Made by a program: the position numbers and the translations under genes
Shown: positions 6,759 to 7,088 of the stretch, piece by piece
How the letters are laid out: each line of letters starts with the position of its first letter
How positions within the stretch are numbered: the stretch's first letter is position 1
Assembly: GCA_030430345.1 (NCBI GenBank)
Contig: JAUIFT010000127.1
Location: 1 to 7,088 of the forward strand
Length of the DNA: 7,088 bases
Direction of reading: 5' to 3'
Source: Calditrichia bacterium
GTDB lineage: Bacteria; Calditrichota; Calditrichia; RBG-13-44-9; J042
Notes under the pieces: model-generated
Databases searched by the model: none
What the model was told of the DNA's origin: nothing
What the model saw: the letters and a program-made list of their open reading frames with translations, nothing else

Positions 6759-7088
6759 CCCGCCTAATGCCAGACTCCCGGTATCACCCATAAAAACTTG
6801 AGCGGGATAAGAATTGTACCAAAGAAAACCGATACAAGCCCCAACAAATGCCGCAATGTAAACCACCAACTCTCCTGAGTCTGGTATGTACATAATGTTT
6901 AGATAATCGGCAAAAACCGTATTACCCGACACATAAGCAAAAATGGCTAAGGTTATACCAATAATGGCGGATGTTCCTGTAGCTAATCCATCCAAACCAT
7001 CTGTCATATTAGCTCCATTAGAAACTGCCGTTATAATGATAATTACTATTAAAATAAATACTGCTGCTCCGGCATAAGGTGCTGCTCC
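5394..7088 (-). CDS. Chimeric frame: MraY fragment joined in frame to an NhaC-family Na+/H+ antiporter (5' end off the window)
   Basis: One frame runs without a stop from the right edge to TAG at 5396-5394, 564 codons inside the window. The first ATG, 7007, is internal to a MraY motif ([14 protein letters not shown]) and is not a real start. Counting from that Met, residues 1-83 plus the 27 upstream residues are MraY. From about 84 onward the protein is an NhaC-type antiporter, which exchanges cytoplasmic Na+ for H+ across the inner membrane. Antiporter landmarks are [20 protein letters not shown] (89-108), [20 protein letters not shown] (123-142), [20 protein letters not shown] (154-173), [20 protein letters not shown] (409-428) and [19 protein letters not shown] (457-475). 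A charged loop at about 220-265 links helix groups. The antiporter lacks its usual N-terminal helices, and MraY lacks its C-terminus. A functional fusion is unlikely; an assembly join or a recombination breakpoint fits better. The methyltransferase gene follows 7 bases downstream. Confidence 0.85.
   Translation of the reverse strand, partial: GAAPYAGAAVFILIVIIIITAVSNGANMTDGLDGLATGTSAIIGITLAIFAYVSGNTVFADYLNIMYIPDSGELVVYIAAFVGACIGFLWYNSYPAQVFMGDTGSLALGGMVGVISRSGGTQGIVEKLSRYAKSPRGGQLSTWAMGVFIFFDDYANTLIVGNTMRPLTDKLKISREKLSYLVDSTASPVANIAIISTWIGYEISLINQSFQTLGVDKNAYLTFIETIPYNFYPVYTLFFGFMIAFLMRDFGAMRRAEERARTTGQVLRNDAMPLADLADPEMIADESIPKRWYNAVLPVGVVVVVVMIGLYYTGLESLKGDGTDVSGYSWIQYLSSVIGSADSFSVLVWASMIGSIAAIGMAVGQKLLSLETALRAWVGGVRAMVMAILILTTAWAIGDICKDLSTADYVVQLTKTFLTPQWLPLLIFLGAAVISFSTGTAWGTMAILMPIAIPLAYSFPIEAGLSESHAMNLLLSGTAAVLAGAIFGDHCSPISDTTIMSSMASGADHIDHVRTQLPYALTCAGVASALGYIPVGFGISNWLVLPLGLIAIVVILFIFGKKSE
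6759..7088 (-). other. mraY: MraY (phospho-N-acetylmuramoyl-pentapeptide transferase) segment, truncated at both ends
   Basis: MraY makes lipid I by transferring phospho-MurNAc-pentapeptide from UDP to undecaprenyl phosphate at the inner membrane. The segment contains [20 protein letters not shown], which carries a catalytic-site aspartate of the family, and [20 protein letters not shown]. The loop [16 protein letters not shown] between them is, from memory, characteristic of Bacteroidota-type MraY. The HHH-containing C-terminal loop and last helices of MraY are absent because the frame switches to antiporter sequence after SLALGG. The N-terminal DD motif lies beyond the window edge. This fragment alone could not be an active enzyme. 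Confidence 0.88.

Noticed and set aside
7063..7088. GCTGCTCC repeated at 7063-7070 and 7081-7088
   Set aside because: The 8-base repeat arises from Gly-Ala-Ala codons in the MraY frame (GAAPYAGAA). It is short and probably coincidental, though a repeat at the edge could mark an assembly limit.

Overview
The window looks like a fragment of an uncultured Gram-negative bacterium's chromosome, possibly from a metagenome. Evidence for a Gram-negative envelope is a predicted lipoprotein with a clean lipobox. Most of the sequence is near 50% GC. The gene order acpS-nnr is common in many phyla, so the host phylum cannot be fixed. My best guess is a lineage near Bacteroidota or Calditrichota, and this is weak.

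Layout, left to right. Bases 1-114 hold the last 37 codons of a plus-strand reading frame, perhaps the end of a transposase. Bases 171-2474 hold three minus-strand genes: a lipoprotein (1968-2474), a UbiA-superfamily prenyltransferase (911-1855) and an unrecognised 247-residue protein (171-914). The last two are coupled by a GTGA stop/start overlap. A 344-base divergent spacer with short inverted repeats follows. Next come plus-strand acpS (2819-3205) and nnr (3265-4830), which encode the phosphopantetheinyl transferase that activates acyl carrier protein and the bifunctional NAD(P)HX repair enzyme. After a convergent spacer there are two minus-strand genes: an ICMT/PEMT-like membrane methyltransferase (4955-5386) and a long frame (5394-7088) that runs off the right edge.

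The most notable feature is that long frame. Its upstream third (about 6759-7088) is unmistakably MraY, the lipid I synthase of peptidoglycan synthesis. It has the TDGLDG motif and the [12 protein letters not shown] motif, but it stops before the C-terminal histidine motif. From about residue 84 after the internal ATG, the same frame becomes an NhaC-family Na+/H+ antiporter without its normal N-terminus. By hand count the MraY part is about 40% GC and the adjoining antiporter part about 49%. Both partners are truncated exactly where they meet, so an assembly chimera or a recombination breakpoint is more likely than a functional fusion protein, although the reading frame is kept.

Apart from this junction the genes are mostly housekeeping: coenzyme repair, ACP activation, ion homeostasis and prenyl-lipid synthesis. 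The least understood element is the UbiA enzyme with its translationally coupled partner of unknown function. I see no CRISPR array, tRNA, rRNA or defence system.
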